Source: Candidatus Gastranaerophilales bacterium (lineage in GTDB: Bacteria; Cyanobacteriota; Vampirovibrionia; Gastranaerophilales; Gastranaerophilaceae). From it: 64,000 nt of DNA. The stretch spans positions 149,051 through 213,050 of the forward strand of contig CALVBI010000003.1 of the NCBI GenBank assembly GCA_944325735.1, given 5' to 3'. Shown here one piece after another: positions 1 to 8,428 of the stretch. Position numbers and translations under genes: made by a program. Positions within the stretch are counted from its first letter, which is position 1; every line of letters starts with the position of its first letter. The notes beneath the pieces were generated by a model, which made no database searches, had not been told where the DNA came from, and saw only the letters and a program-made list of their open reading frames with translations.

Positions 1-606
1 TTTCCCTGCAACTCTATCTGTCCAAACCGTAGGCACTTCAGTGATTATATCGCCATTTTTAAAAGCTTTTACAACGAGTTCCAAACCAAGCTCAAATCCA
101 CCTGTACTCTCTATTTTTACATAATCTAAAAATGATTTTCTGTATAATTTAAACGAATTAGTAACGTCATGAACAGGTATTCCTGCCAAATAATGTAAAG
201 ATAATCCTGCATACTTAGACATCATTTTTTTTAAAAAAGGTCCACCAATTTGCTTTCCTCCAACCATATAACGAGAAGCGCAAACTATAGAAGAGTTATT
301 TTTTATTGCGGAATCCAACATATTATTAATAACCTCAGGCGGATCAGATAAATCTGCCATAGTAACCACTGCAAATTCAGTCTGAACATTTTCCAAACCT
401 GTTTTTATTGCATTTAATACACCCTTGCCATATTTATTTTTTACAAGATTTACATTCAAATTTTTTGCAGGCTCAAGTGTTGTATCCTCATCAGAGTCAT
501 ATATTAAATTTATCTGATATGGATATTTAACCTCTTTTTCAATTCGCTCAACTGCGGATGTAATATTTTCACCTTCATTATATACAGGAATTATAATTGT
601 AAGCAT
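1..606 (-). CDS. family 2 glycosyltransferase (3' end outside window)
   Basis: The first 202 codons of a GT2 (GT-A fold) glycosyltransferase are present, starting at the ATG at 606. The N-terminus MLTIIIPVYNEGENI is the typical nucleotide-sugar-binding start, and an acidic DxD-like stretch (VTMADLSDPP, near residue 97) matches the dolichol-phosphate mannose synthase subgroup. It begins directly after the stop of the upstream methyltransferase, so it is the distal gene of a surface-sugar operon. The acceptor is unknown. Transfer of a sugar to a lipid carrier or polysaccharide is inferred from family and context. The reading frame is open to the window edge. Confidence 0.85.
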   Translation of the reverse strand, partial: MLTIIIPVYNEGENITSAVERIEKEVKYPYQINLIYDSDEDTTLEPAKNLNVNLVKNKYGKGVLNAIKTGLENVQTEFAVVTMADLSDPPEVINNMLDSAIKNNSSIVCASRYMVGGKQIGGPFLKKMMSKYAGLSLHYLAGIPVHDVTNSFKLYRKSFLDYVKIESTGGFELGLELVVKAFKNGDIITEVPTVWTDRVAGK

Positions 607-1260
607 TTATTTCTCCAATATTATTAATGATTGAGAACCAAAGAAAAAACCAGAAAATGGCATTAATTTTAAATACAAAAAAACGAGCCAATCAGCTTTA
701 GGTAATTTGGATTTAGTTGTATATGGCAAGAATTTTTTGATTACTTTTTTCACTTTAAAACCATTCATTTCACCTGCTTCAATTAATGAAACATCAGTCA
801 ATGCCAATTTATGATCTATAAAATCCCAATAGGCACCTTTTACATATTTAATATTAGGCTGTAATATAATTACCTTCCCATTTTCAGATAAAATTTCATT
901 ACACAATTTTAAAACATTTACAACATCATCTTTACTGTTTAAATGTTCAAAAAAATTAGATACAAAAACAGTATCAACAGAATTATCTTTAAGATATTCT
1001 CTCATATTAAAACAACTGCAATTTACAGCTTCAACATCTTGATTTGCTAAATCATTAATAGCAGGGTTCAAATCAAAAGCATATTTTTTCTTAGCCTTTA
1101 TATTATTTATGAATTCACATCCGCCAGCCGCAATATCTAAAACAATGTCATCTTCAGAAATAAAATGCTGAAAAAAGTTTTTACACAATACTTTCCATAA
1201 TGAATTTCTTTTTTGAGATTCATTATGAAACCTGTTTTCATAAAGTCTTTTCAACTCCAT
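607..1260 (-). CDS. class I SAM-dependent methyltransferase
   Basis: This 217-residue protein has a Rossmann SAM-binding motif I (VLDIAAGGCEF, residues 40-50) and an acidic ribose-binding position shortly after it (YAFDLNP, about 60-66). The segment DTVFVSNFFEHL is typical of motif IV in the Methyltransf_11/23 group. It lies between a sugar epimerase (2-nt gap) and a glycosyltransferase (start immediately after its stop), so translation is probably coupled. The context suggests methylation of a sugar or lipid-linked glycan, but the substrate cannot be read from the sequence. Confidence 0.8.
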   Translation of the reverse strand: MELKRLYENRFHNESQKRNSLWKVLCKNFFQHFISEDDIVLDIAAGGCEFINNIKAKKKYAFDLNPAINDLANQDVEAVNCSCFNMREYLKDNSVDTVFVSNFFEHLNSKDDVVNVLKLCNEILSENGKVIILQPNIKYVKGAYWDFIDHKLALTDVSLIEAGEMNGFKVKKVIKKFLPYTTKSKLPKADWLVFLYLKLMPFSGFFFGSQSLIILEK

Positions 1261-1262
1261 AA

Positions 1263-2282
1263 TTATATTCCTCCGATTTTGATTTGCTCAGCAATCCAAG
1301 GAATAACCTCATCTAAGATTTCATCTAACGAAGTCTCTGCCTTAAAACCTAACAATTTTTCAGCTTTTTCAACAGAAGGAACACGTTTTTGAACATCATA
1401 TTTAAAAGGTTCATCACTAACATAATTAAATTCCTTATCAGGATTTAAACGTTTCCAAATAACTTCAGCAAGCTCTAATACAGTTGTTGAAACAGGCGTT
1501 GACAAATTAAAATCTTCATTTACAGCATTAGGTGATTCAATACATAACCTAATACCTCTTGCAAGATCTCCTGCATATGTATAATGTCTTATTTGATTTC
1601 CTTTACCTAAAATATGGAGTGGATCCTGACCTTTTATAACTTTTTGAACTAAATCCGGTACAACATGACTCATTGCCAATTTTACATTCCCAGAAAGAAT
1701 CTCGGTATCACATAACGCTCTTTTTTCTCCAGTACCTACACAATTAAAAGGTCTGATTATAGTATAAGGTAATCCATACTGTTCATAAGCACCTTTACAA
1801 TAATATTCACAAGCTAACTTTTGGAATCCATATGTACTCAAAGGCGGAGGAATAATTTTTTCATCACCCTCTTTAGAAGGATAATTACTAGCACATTCAT
1901 ATACCATACTTGAGCTTAAAACATTAATCTTTTTCAATTTACCGTTTTTAAAAGCATGAATTGCAGCATCAAAAGTAGATGCCATTATTCTTTCATTCTC
2001 GGCTAACAAATCATAAGCCATTTCATGGAAATAAGCAATTCCTCCAATCATTGCCGCACAAGCAAGTATTTGATCACAATCTTCTGCCAACTTTTTCATT
2101 AAATCAACATCTTTTGCATCACCTTCAATAAAATGATAATTAGGATGATTATCATAAGATTTTTTGATTTTTCCATACTTTGAAAAATTATCAATCCCAA
2201 CAACCTCATGGCCATGAGACAATAATTCTTCCACAACATAACCACAAATAAAACCAGCAGAACCTGTTACTAATATCTTCAT
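1263..2282 (-). CDS. NAD-dependent sugar epimerase/dehydratase (extended SDR)
   Basis: This 339-residue protein has the extended-SDR layout of UDP-glucose 4-epimerases and related enzymes. It has an N-terminal dinucleotide-binding motif (TGSAGFICG, residues 6-14), a catalytic YxxxK (YGFQK) preceded by SSSMVY, and a C-terminal substrate domain with the DLARGI segment. The third glycine of GxxGxxG is replaced by Cys13 with Gly following, a small departure from consensus. It lies between a UDP-sugar dehydrogenase and a methyltransferase, consistent with making a modified nucleotide sugar for a surface polymer. The exact sugar is not determinable. Confidence 0.88.
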   Translation of the reverse strand: MKILVTGSAGFICGYVVEELLSHGHEVVGIDNFSKYGKIKKSYDNHPNYHFIEGDAKDVDLMKKLAEDCDQILACAAMIGGIAYFHEMAYDLLAENERIMASTFDAAIHAFKNGKLKKINVLSSSMVYECASNYPSKEGDEKIIPPPLSTYGFQKLACEYYCKGAYEQYGLPYTIIRPFNCVGTGEKRALCDTEILSGNVKLAMSHVVPDLVQKVIKGQDPLHILGKGNQIRHYTYAGDLARGIRLCIESPNAVNEDFNLSTPVSTTVLELAEVIWKRLNPDKEFNYVSDEPFKYDVQKRVPSVEKAEKLLGFKAETSLDEILDEVIPWIAEQIKIGGI

Positions 2283-2296
2283 TTATTAATTTCCTC

Positions 2297-3460
2297 TTAT
2301 TTCCATATATTCCAACAATCTACATAAGGTTTATCTATTTTTAAATCTAAATATTCCTTATGCGGTACACCTAAAATCAAAGCATCACAATCAGATAGAA
2401 CATCCTCTAACTTATATGAATCTTTTAAATAAGGATCTGATGGCAATACTTCTGCTAACTTAAATTCAAGTTCTTTTTTAATTTTAAAAGACAAACTTTC
2501 CCTTATATCATCATTATTTGCTTTAAAAGTCATACCTAAAATTGCAACCTTTTTATTTTTCAAAGAACCTAATTTCTTTTCCAACTGACCGACTAAAAAG
2601 TTTGGTAAACCTTCATTTACCAACATTGCAGATTGCCCTAAGAAAAATTGATTTCTGTAAAATGCTGATAACTGCATAGTATCCTTAAACAAACAAGGAC
2701 CTGCTGCTAATCCTGGACGACAATAATTTTTAGCTCGCGGATAATCTTCACTCATTGCATTGTATATTTTATAGAAATCCAGACCTTTATCTTCGACCAT
2801 CATATAAAATTGATTTGCAATAGCAAACTCCAAATATCTCCAAGTATTCAACATTAACTTCGACAATTCAGCCTCAATTGGTTTAAGATGAACAATTTTT
2901 GATGTTACTTTTGAAAATAAATTTTCAGCCTCACTTCGAGCATTATCATTTACAGCAGAAACAATTTGAGGAAGATTTCTAATTTCTTCAATACCTTTTC
3001 CCTGCAAAATTCTTTCAGGGCAAAAAGCCAATTTGGGCTGTGCATTAAAACATTTTTGCAATTTTTGTTCAATAATTTCAGTTGTACCTGGGTAAATTGT
3101 ACTGCGTAATATAATTAACTGTTCCTTATGCAATAAATGTATATATTTATCAAGAACATTCATTACTTCATGAATTTTAGGATTATGATGTTCATCTACA
3201 GGAGTACCTGTAATAAATACAACGACATCTTGGTCTTTTACAACATCTGAATTATCTGTTACAAAAAGTGTTTTATTCAAATTCTTATTTAAAAGCTCTT
3301 CAGCTCCTTCTTCCTGAAAAGGCACAATTCCATTATTAATCTTATTTATGGAATCTTTATTTATATCAAGCAGAGTAACATCAAAACCAACATCAGAAAG
3401 AACTAATCCCAAGGGTAATCCAACATGTCCACATCCACCTATGATACAAATTTTTTTCAT
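2297..3460 (-). CDS. UDP-glucose/GDP-mannose-type sugar dehydrogenase
   Basis: This protein of about 387 residues starts at the ATG at 3460, which follows a GGGAG ribosome binding site. A longer reading to 3499 lacks one. The N-terminal NAD motif KICIIGGCGHVGLPLG fits the UDPGDH_MGDH_N domain. The central segment ending in GPCLFKD carries the expected catalytic cysteine, and the C-terminal domain has the LGMTFKANNDDIRES signature. Such enzymes oxidise the C6 alcohol of a nucleotide sugar to the uronate (UDP-GlcA or UDP-ManNAcA class). It leads the surface-sugar operon that continues with the epimerase. Confidence 0.9.
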   Translation of the reverse strand: MKKICIIGGCGHVGLPLGLVLSDVGFDVTLLDINKDSINKINNGIVPFQEEGAEELLNKNLNKTLFVTDNSDVVKDQDVVVFITGTPVDEHHNPKIHEVMNVLDKYIHLLHKEQLIILRSTIYPGTTEIIEQKLQKCFNAQPKLAFCPERILQGKGIEEIRNLPQIVSAVNDNARSEAENLFSKVTSKIVHLKPIEAELSKLMLNTWRYLEFAIANQFYMMVEDKGLDFYKIYNAMSEDYPRAKNYCRPGLAAGPCLFKDTMQLSAFYRNQFFLGQSAMLVNEGLPNFLVGQLEKKLGSLKNKKVAILGMTFKANNDDIRESLSFKIKKELEFKLAEVLPSDPYLKDSYKLEDVLSDCDALILGVPHKEYLDLKIDKPYVDCWNIWK

Positions 3461-3536
3461 TAATATACTCCCTGTCTTCTTATATTTAGATATTAACACA
3501 AATAATAAAAATTATCTGTCGATAAATACTTATATG

Positions 3537-4623
3537 TCATAAATTCATACGCAAATAGCACTCAATAAATGAATCTAAATCTCCATCCATAACAGCGTCT
3601 ACATTCCCTGTTTCATAATTAGTTCTATGATCTTTTACCATTTTATAAGGGTGAAAAACGTATGAACGAATTTGAGATCCAAAATTAATATCTACATTTT
3701 CACCTTTTAACTCAGCTAATTTTTTTTCGTGTTCTGCTTGTCTTATTGCTAATAATTTTGATGCCAAGATTTGCATAGCATTTTCTTTATTTTGCAATTG
3801 CGATCTTTCCTGCTGACATTTAACAACTATACCTGTTGGTTTATGCAAAATTCTAACAGCTGTTTCTACCTTATTTACATTTTGTCCACCAGCTCCGCCT
3901 GAACGCATTGTATCAATTTCCAAATCTTCAGGAGGTATTACTATAGTTTTTTCAAAATCTTCAATTATCGGTGATACTTCAACTGAAGCAAAGCTAGTCT
4001 GGCGTTTACCATTAGCATTAAATGGAGATATCCTCACTAATCTATGCACACCTTTTTCAGCTTTTGAATATCCGAATGCATATTTTCCGGTAATTTTTAT
4101 TGTTGCAGATTTTATTCCTGCTTCATCTCCATCTAATTTATCAAGCAATTCAACTTTCCAATTATGACCTTCTGCCCAACGCATATACATTCGCAAAAGT
4201 AAACTAGCCCAATCTTGAGCATCTGTACCTCCAGCTCCTGCATTTATAGTTAAAATTGCATCTGCTTCATCGTATTCACCGCTAAGCATTTGTTTAATTT
4301 CAAATTTATCAAGAGATTTTTCCATCTCATTTAAATTATCAAAACATTCATTAATTAAATCAGAATCACCTATTTCTAAAGCTGTCACAGAATCTTCCAG
4401 AGTATTTACGCAATTATCTATAAATTCAAGATTATCTTTTATATCTCTAATTCTAGATCCTAATTCAGATGCTTTCTTTTGATTTCCCCAAATTTCTGGA
4501 GTCTGCATTTCTCTTTCTAATTCGCACAATTCTGTTTTTAATTTTGAAATGTCAAAGACACTCCTTTATTTTTTCAAATCTTGCTTTTAAATCATTTAAT
4601 TTCTGTTTAATTTCTATTTCCAT
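3537..4623 (-). CDS. prfB: peptide chain release factor 2, with programmed +1 frameshift
   Basis: RF2 releases finished proteins at UGA and UAA codons. The tRNA-mimic segment [12 protein letters not shown] carries the SPF discriminator, and [11 protein letters not shown] carries the catalytic GGQ. The gene starts at the ATG at 4623. After 23 codons the zero frame meets an in-frame TGA (4554-4552) in the context AAGGAG TGT CTT TGA C, the classic autoregulatory RF2 site. Skipping one T gives CTT-GAC and opens the remaining frame for a product of about 361 residues. The SD-like AAGGAG lies three bases before the CTT slip codon, as in E. coli. The gene is therefore intact, not broken. Confidence 0.96.
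4552..4566 (-). promoter_or_regulatory. prfB: prfB programmed frameshift site
   Basis: Reading 5' to 3' on the minus strand, AAGGAG is followed by TGT, CTT and TGA and then C. The internal SD-like element, the slippery CTT and the UGA stop are the three known parts of the RF2 autoregulatory +1 frameshift. Low RF2 stalls termination and favours the shift. Confidence 0.95.
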
Positions 4624-4652
4624 AATTAAAGTTTATATAAAAAATTTTTATA

Positions 4653-4680
4653 TTGCAATTAACAAAAAAACTGCTATAAT
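4653..4680 (+). promoter_or_regulatory. sigma-70-type promoter for the triple membrane-protein operon
   Basis: TTGCAA (4653-4658) and TATAAT (4675-4680) are separated by 16 bases, 26 bases upstream of the ATG at 4706. No hairpin is visible between it and the gene. Confidence 0.6.
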
Positions 4681-4705
4681 AATCACTATTGGTAAGGAGA
4701 TTTCA

Positions 4706-5485
4706 ATGGCTAATTTAATAGAGAGCTATAAAAAAATTTATGAAAATAAAAATGCTCATATTGGGCTTATTATAATATCAATAATATGGACTCTAATATC
4801 AACTATATGGGATATTAAAACTGGCAATATAAACAATTACAGACAAAATCCTTTTGATATTTTATTCAACATTATTATTGGAGCATACAGCATTAAATTT
4901 ATACACAACGCAATACATAACATTGATAATAGTATAATCCCTACATTCAAAAACACTCCTTTGATTATGTATTTAGGAATAATAAAATTAAATATTATTT
5001 GGGGAATATACGCAGCTATATTTTTAATTTTAGCAGTCTTGCTTTATATGCTAACTCATTTTTTAATTTTACCAATTTTAATCGTAATTGCATTATTATT
5101 TGTTGCTATGTTTGTATACTATATTTTTCTGGCTTTTGCGGATAATTTAACGACTAATGGACTTTTTAATATTAAAATAATTTTTAATTTGATACCACAT
5201 ACAATAAAACCTTTATATAAAAATTTTTTCATTTTTTTATTATTTAATTTATTAATCGCAGTAATATACATTATAGTATATACAATAGCGGGACTATTGG
5301 GAATTGATTCAATAATAAATATTACAGATGATGTATACCTTATAGACATATTTATGAGCACTATTGCAGGATACTTTGTTATTGTTACTTGGTATTTTGC
5401 ATTCCCATATTCTTTAATTGATTCATACAAAGAATTCATAAGACCAATATTAAGAAAGGAAGAAAATAATGACACAAATGCTTGA
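4706..5485 (+). CDS. polytopic membrane protein, first of three tandem paralogs
   Basis: This 259-residue protein starts at the ATG at 4706, preceded by AAGGAG. The N-terminus MANLIESYKKIYENKNAH is a short amphipathic segment followed by about six long Ile/Leu/Phe-rich membrane helices. The next two genes begin similarly (GFKKLYYGKKAF and GFKRVYSGEKVL), so the three are probably paralogs from tandem duplication. No catalytic motif is seen. The arrangement resembles DUF4013-type membrane proteins, but that is only an impression. Its 3' end overlaps the next start by 17 bases, implying translational coupling. Confidence 0.7.
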   Translation: MANLIESYKKIYENKNAHIGLIIISIIWTLISTIWDIKTGNINNYRQNPFDILFNIIIGAYSIKFIHNAIHNIDNSIIPTFKNTPLIMYLGIIKLNIIWGIYAAIFLILAVLLYMLTHFLILPILIVIALLFVAMFVYYIFLAFADNLTTNGLFNIKIIFNLIPHTIKPLYKNFFIFLLFNLLIAVIYIIVYTIAGLLGIDSIINITDDVYLIDIFMSTIAGYFVIVTWYFAFPYSLIDSYKEFIRPILRKEENNDTNA

Positions 5486-6215
5486 AGGATTTAAAAAACT
5501 ATACTACGGGAAAAAAGCATTTGAGAGACATCTTTCATTATTTTCAATCTGTGGAATTGTCGGAATTTTTAGCGCTTATATAGCTCTTGCAAATCAAGAA
5601 ATAATTGAAATTTCAAATATACAAAAACTTGGCTTTGCAACAATCCCAATTATTTTTACACTATTCTTTATTGGATATGAAACAATATTCATGCATACTA
5701 GAGAAATCCCAGATATTAGTCTGGATTCTTTTAAAATAGCTTTAAAAAAAATACCTCTGATTATATCTTTAATTTCTATATGCATATTAATAATAAGTCT
5801 ATTCACAAAATACCAATACCCTGCTTTTTGTGGGGAAATGATCATTGCGATACCACTTACAATGATGCAAGCAGGATTTTCTTATAATTACAACAACAGT
5901 GAATATAAGCTTTTATTCCATAAATTTCGAGTTAAAGAATATTTTCTTCTACTTATAAAAAGATTGTGGATAGTTATTTTAAGTTATATAACAACATATT
6001 TTTTAATTTTTGCATTATTTTTTATTATCGGAATAATAATAGCTATTTATTACAAAGGCAACTTGAGTACAATAAGCCTTACAATTTCATCACAACAAGT
6101 AACTATTGAGAAATTATCAAATTATATTGCAAGTATTCTATTTACATATATCGTATCAATAGGAATGCTTACTTGGGATTATGAACTGTTAAAAACATAT
6201 GAAAGAGAGGAATAA
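5469..6215 (+). CDS. polytopic membrane protein, second of three tandem paralogs
   Basis: This 248-residue hydrophobic protein opens with MTQMLEGFKKLYYGKKAFERH, matching the N-terminal pattern of its neighbours, and has roughly six membrane segments. It overlaps the upstream gene by 17 bases and the downstream gene by one base (TAATG). All three are therefore probably made from one mRNA in fixed proportion and may form one membrane complex. No enzyme motif or binding residue is recognisable. Confidence 0.7.
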   Translation: MTQMLEGFKKLYYGKKAFERHLSLFSICGIVGIFSAYIALANQEIIEISNIQKLGFATIPIIFTLFFIGYETIFMHTREIPDISLDSFKIALKKIPLIISLISICILIISLFTKYQYPAFCGEMIIAIPLTMMQAGFSYNYNNSEYKLLFHKFRVKEYFLLLIKRLWIVILSYITTYFLIFALFFIIGIIIAIYYKGNLSTISLTISSQQVTIEKLSNYIASILFTYIVSIGMLTWDYELLKTYEREE

Positions 6216-6988
6216 TGAACGTTATTGACATAATGATTAATGGATTTAAAAGAGTATACTCTGGAGAAAAAGTCTTATATAAACATCTTCTTATGTTTAT
6301 AATAATTACAGTTTTATCAATCGCAACAGTAAATGTGCAAATAATTGCTGACACATTAGAAAAAACTAAAGAACTACCTAATATGTGGCAATTATTACTA
6401 TGTATGATAATTACATTAATAGCAGGAATATACACAGGCGGATATAATTTACTGTTTTCTCATAATGCATTTGATACAGAGAATAAAAATACTTTACCAA
6501 ATGTCAATTTAACCCCATTCAAAGTATTTTTTAAAGCTTTACCATTAATGATAGTATGGTCATTATATATTCTTGTTGCAATATTCTTTTCAATTGCTTT
6601 AATTTCGAGTAAATCCCCATTAACAATTTTAGGAATATTTCTATTTCTATTTTTATTATTTTTATGTGGATTTGTTAACTTTATATACATCGCATACATA
6701 AAAAACTTTGATTATCAAGGGTTATTCAATATAACATTACCATTTAAATACATAAAACACTCTTTCTCAGACTTTGTCCTGCTTGGACTTCTTTTTATCC
6801 CAGTATATGGAGTTGCAATGACTCCAAGTTTTATAGTCGGTCTGTTATTTGGACTTATGGGAGCAAAAACAATCATGGCATTATATGCAGGAGGAATACT
6901 TGGTGGATATTTAGGATTTATTGTTCAAATAGTTTGGTATTATAGCCTTGTCCAAATATATAAAGAAAAAATTGAACCTAATTTATAG
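6215..6988 (+). CDS. polytopic membrane protein, third of three tandem paralogs
   Basis: This 257-residue protein begins MNVIDIMINGFKRVYSGEKVLYKH and then alternates membrane helices with short loops. The last helices are Gly-rich (PSFIVGLLFGLMGAKT, GGILGGYLGF). Its start overlaps the previous stop by one base. A strong terminator follows directly, closing the operon. Function unknown; the shared N-terminus among the three is the main clue that they act together. Confidence 0.7.
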   Translation: MNVIDIMINGFKRVYSGEKVLYKHLLMFIIITVLSIATVNVQIIADTLEKTKELPNMWQLLLCMIITLIAGIYTGGYNLLFSHNAFDTENKNTLPNVNLTPFKVFFKALPLMIVWSLYILVAIFFSIALISSKSPLTILGIFLFLFLLFLCGFVNFIYIAYIKNFDYQGLFNITLPFKYIKHSFSDFVLLGLLFIPVYGVAMTPSFIVGLLFGLMGAKTIMALYAGGILGGYLGFIVQIVWYYSLVQIYKEKIEPNL

Positions 6989-6992
6989 AGAA

Positions 6993-7016
6993 AGAGCCTA
7001 TTAAAGGCTCTTTTTT
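6993..7016 (+). terminator. rho-independent terminator after the membrane-protein operon
   Basis: GAGCC and GGCTC arms surround a short A/T loop and are followed by six T, just after the stop at 6988. Confidence 0.85.
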
Positions 7017-7128
7017 ATTATCAAAAATATTATTACAATTTGTAAATTAATATTATAATCTCCTAAAGTTTTCTATCTTCTAAACCGATATAAAAAATGT
7101 AATAAGAATAATAATGGAGATTTAATAT

Positions 7129-7284
7129 ATGCTTAAAAAGATAGTATCACCTTCGTGTAACGTATGCGACAGTGTGGAATTTATATTAAGAGGAGCGAGA
7201 AAACGCCGTAATTTGGCGATTGCATCTGCAAAAATGATTAACTCAGATGCAGGTATTCAAACTGGACTGAAAGCAGTCAAGTAG
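7129..7284 (+). CDS. small 51-residue basic protein with CxxC
   Basis: A short gene starts at the ATG at 7129, eight bases after GGAG. It encodes 51 residues: a CNVC motif near residue 10, a basic centre (RGARKRRN) and an alanine-rich amphipathic C-terminal half. It stands alone between two terminators, and a TATAAT at 7054-7059 could serve its promoter. The product is not recognised. Its separate transcription unit argues that it is real and not a chance frame. The basic patch and CxxC would suit nucleic-acid or metal binding, which is only speculation. Confidence 0.6.
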   Translation: MLKKIVSPSCNVCDSVEFILRGARKRRNLAIASAKMINSDAGIQTGLKAVK

Positions 7285-7321
7285 TGCTTATTGTTTAGAA
7301 AAGATTAGAGAGTTTATATTT

Positions 7322-7352
7322 AAAAAGACCGATAAAAATCGGTCTTTTTTTT
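7322..7352. terminator. bidirectional terminator
   Basis: AAAAGACCGAT and ATCGGTCTTTT form a stem around AAAA, with T-rich ends on both strands. It sits between the small plus-strand gene and the convergent dehydrogenase. Confidence 0.85.
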
Positions 7353-7354
7353 AC

Positions 7355-8386
7355 CTATGGCTTAATTAAAAATTTAATAGCTTTACCTTCAATATGTTGC
7401 TGCATAGCCCACTCAACTTTTTCTAAAGGTAAGGTATTCGTAATCAATTTTTCAACCTCTACATCTCCTGATGCTATATAATCCAAAGCCATTCTAAAAT
7501 ATTTTGGAGTGTGGTGAAACACACTCATTAATCTTATGTCACCATAATGCATCTTTGTAGTATCAAAAGTTACAGTAGAACCGGATTTACAACCTCCAAA
7601 GAAATGTACTGTACCTCCAGGGCGAACACAAGAAAATATTCTTTCCCAAATTTCAGGTAATCCAACACATTCAATTGCAACATCTAAGCCTCTATGTTCT
7701 TCTGTATATTCTCTAAATATTTTTTCTGGATTTGGATATTTCGTCAAATCCACAATTTCATCAGCATGAGCAAATTCATCTGCAGCCTTTAATTTTATAG
7801 GATTTCGACCTGCGACAATTACTCTTGCACCTTTTAATTTTGCTAATCTTGCAAACATCAAACCAATAGGACCAATTCCAATAATACCTACAGTTTGTCC
7901 AGGTTTAATATCAGTTCTTTCTACCCCATGAACAACATTTGCTAAAGGTTCACAAAAAGCAGCTTTGTCAAAACTTAAATTATCTGGCAAAATCAACATA
8001 TTTTTCTCAACAATACGAGCAGGTACTGTTATATATTCAGCATAAGCTCCATTTAACAAATCTAAATTTTCACAAAGATTATACTCTTCATGCCTGCAAT
8101 AAAAACATTTTCCACAAGGTGCAGAATTTGCAGCAACAACTCTGTCACCGACTTTAACATTTGTGACACCTTTGCCTACTCTATCTACAATTCCAGCAAA
8201 TTCATGTCCAAACCCAGAAGGGATTGACTTTATCAAAACAGGATGACCGCGTCTGTAGGTCTTCACATCTGTACCACAAGTCAAAGCTGAAATAACTTTT
8301 ACAACAACTTCACCCTCTTCAGGCGGTTTTACCATAACTTCTTCATATTTTATATTTTGTGGTCCGTAATATTGTATCGCTTTCAT
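7355..8386 (-). CDS. zinc-dependent medium-chain alcohol dehydrogenase
   Basis: This 343-residue MDR enzyme has the catalytic-zinc ligands in TCGTD (Cys about 37), GHEF (His/Glu about 61) and FCEPLANV. The structural-zinc lobe CGKCFYCRHEEYNLC has four cysteines, and the Rossmann motif is GIIGIGPIGLMFA. It resembles threonine/sorbitol-dehydrogenase-like enzymes that oxidise a secondary alcohol with NAD(P). The second dehydrogenase lies 42 bases upstream on the same strand and is clearly a paralog, so the two may act in one polyol or sugar-alcohol route. The substrate is not determinable. Confidence 0.88.
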   Translation of the reverse strand: MKAIQYYGPQNIKYEEVMVKPPEEGEVVVKVISALTCGTDVKTYRRGHPVLIKSIPSGFGHEFAGIVDRVGKGVTNVKVGDRVVAANSAPCGKCFYCRHEEYNLCENLDLLNGAYAEYITVPARIVEKNMLILPDNLSFDKAAFCEPLANVVHGVERTDIKPGQTVGIIGIGPIGLMFARLAKLKGARVIVAGRNPIKLKAADEFAHADEIVDLTKYPNPEKIFREYTEEHRGLDVAIECVGLPEIWERIFSCVRPGGTVHFFGGCKSGSTVTFDTTKMHYGDIRLMSVFHHTPKYFRMALDYIASGDVEVEKLITNTLPLEKVEWAMQQHIEGKAIKFLIKP

Positions 8387-8428
8387 TTTTTAACACAGCA
8401 CACACTCAATGTAGCTGTCCTTTCATTT

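Noticed and set aside
4469-4705. N-terminal extension of the first membrane protein back to 4469
   Set aside because: The extra 79 codons lie on the opposite strand of prfB and precede both the promoter and the AAGGAG site.
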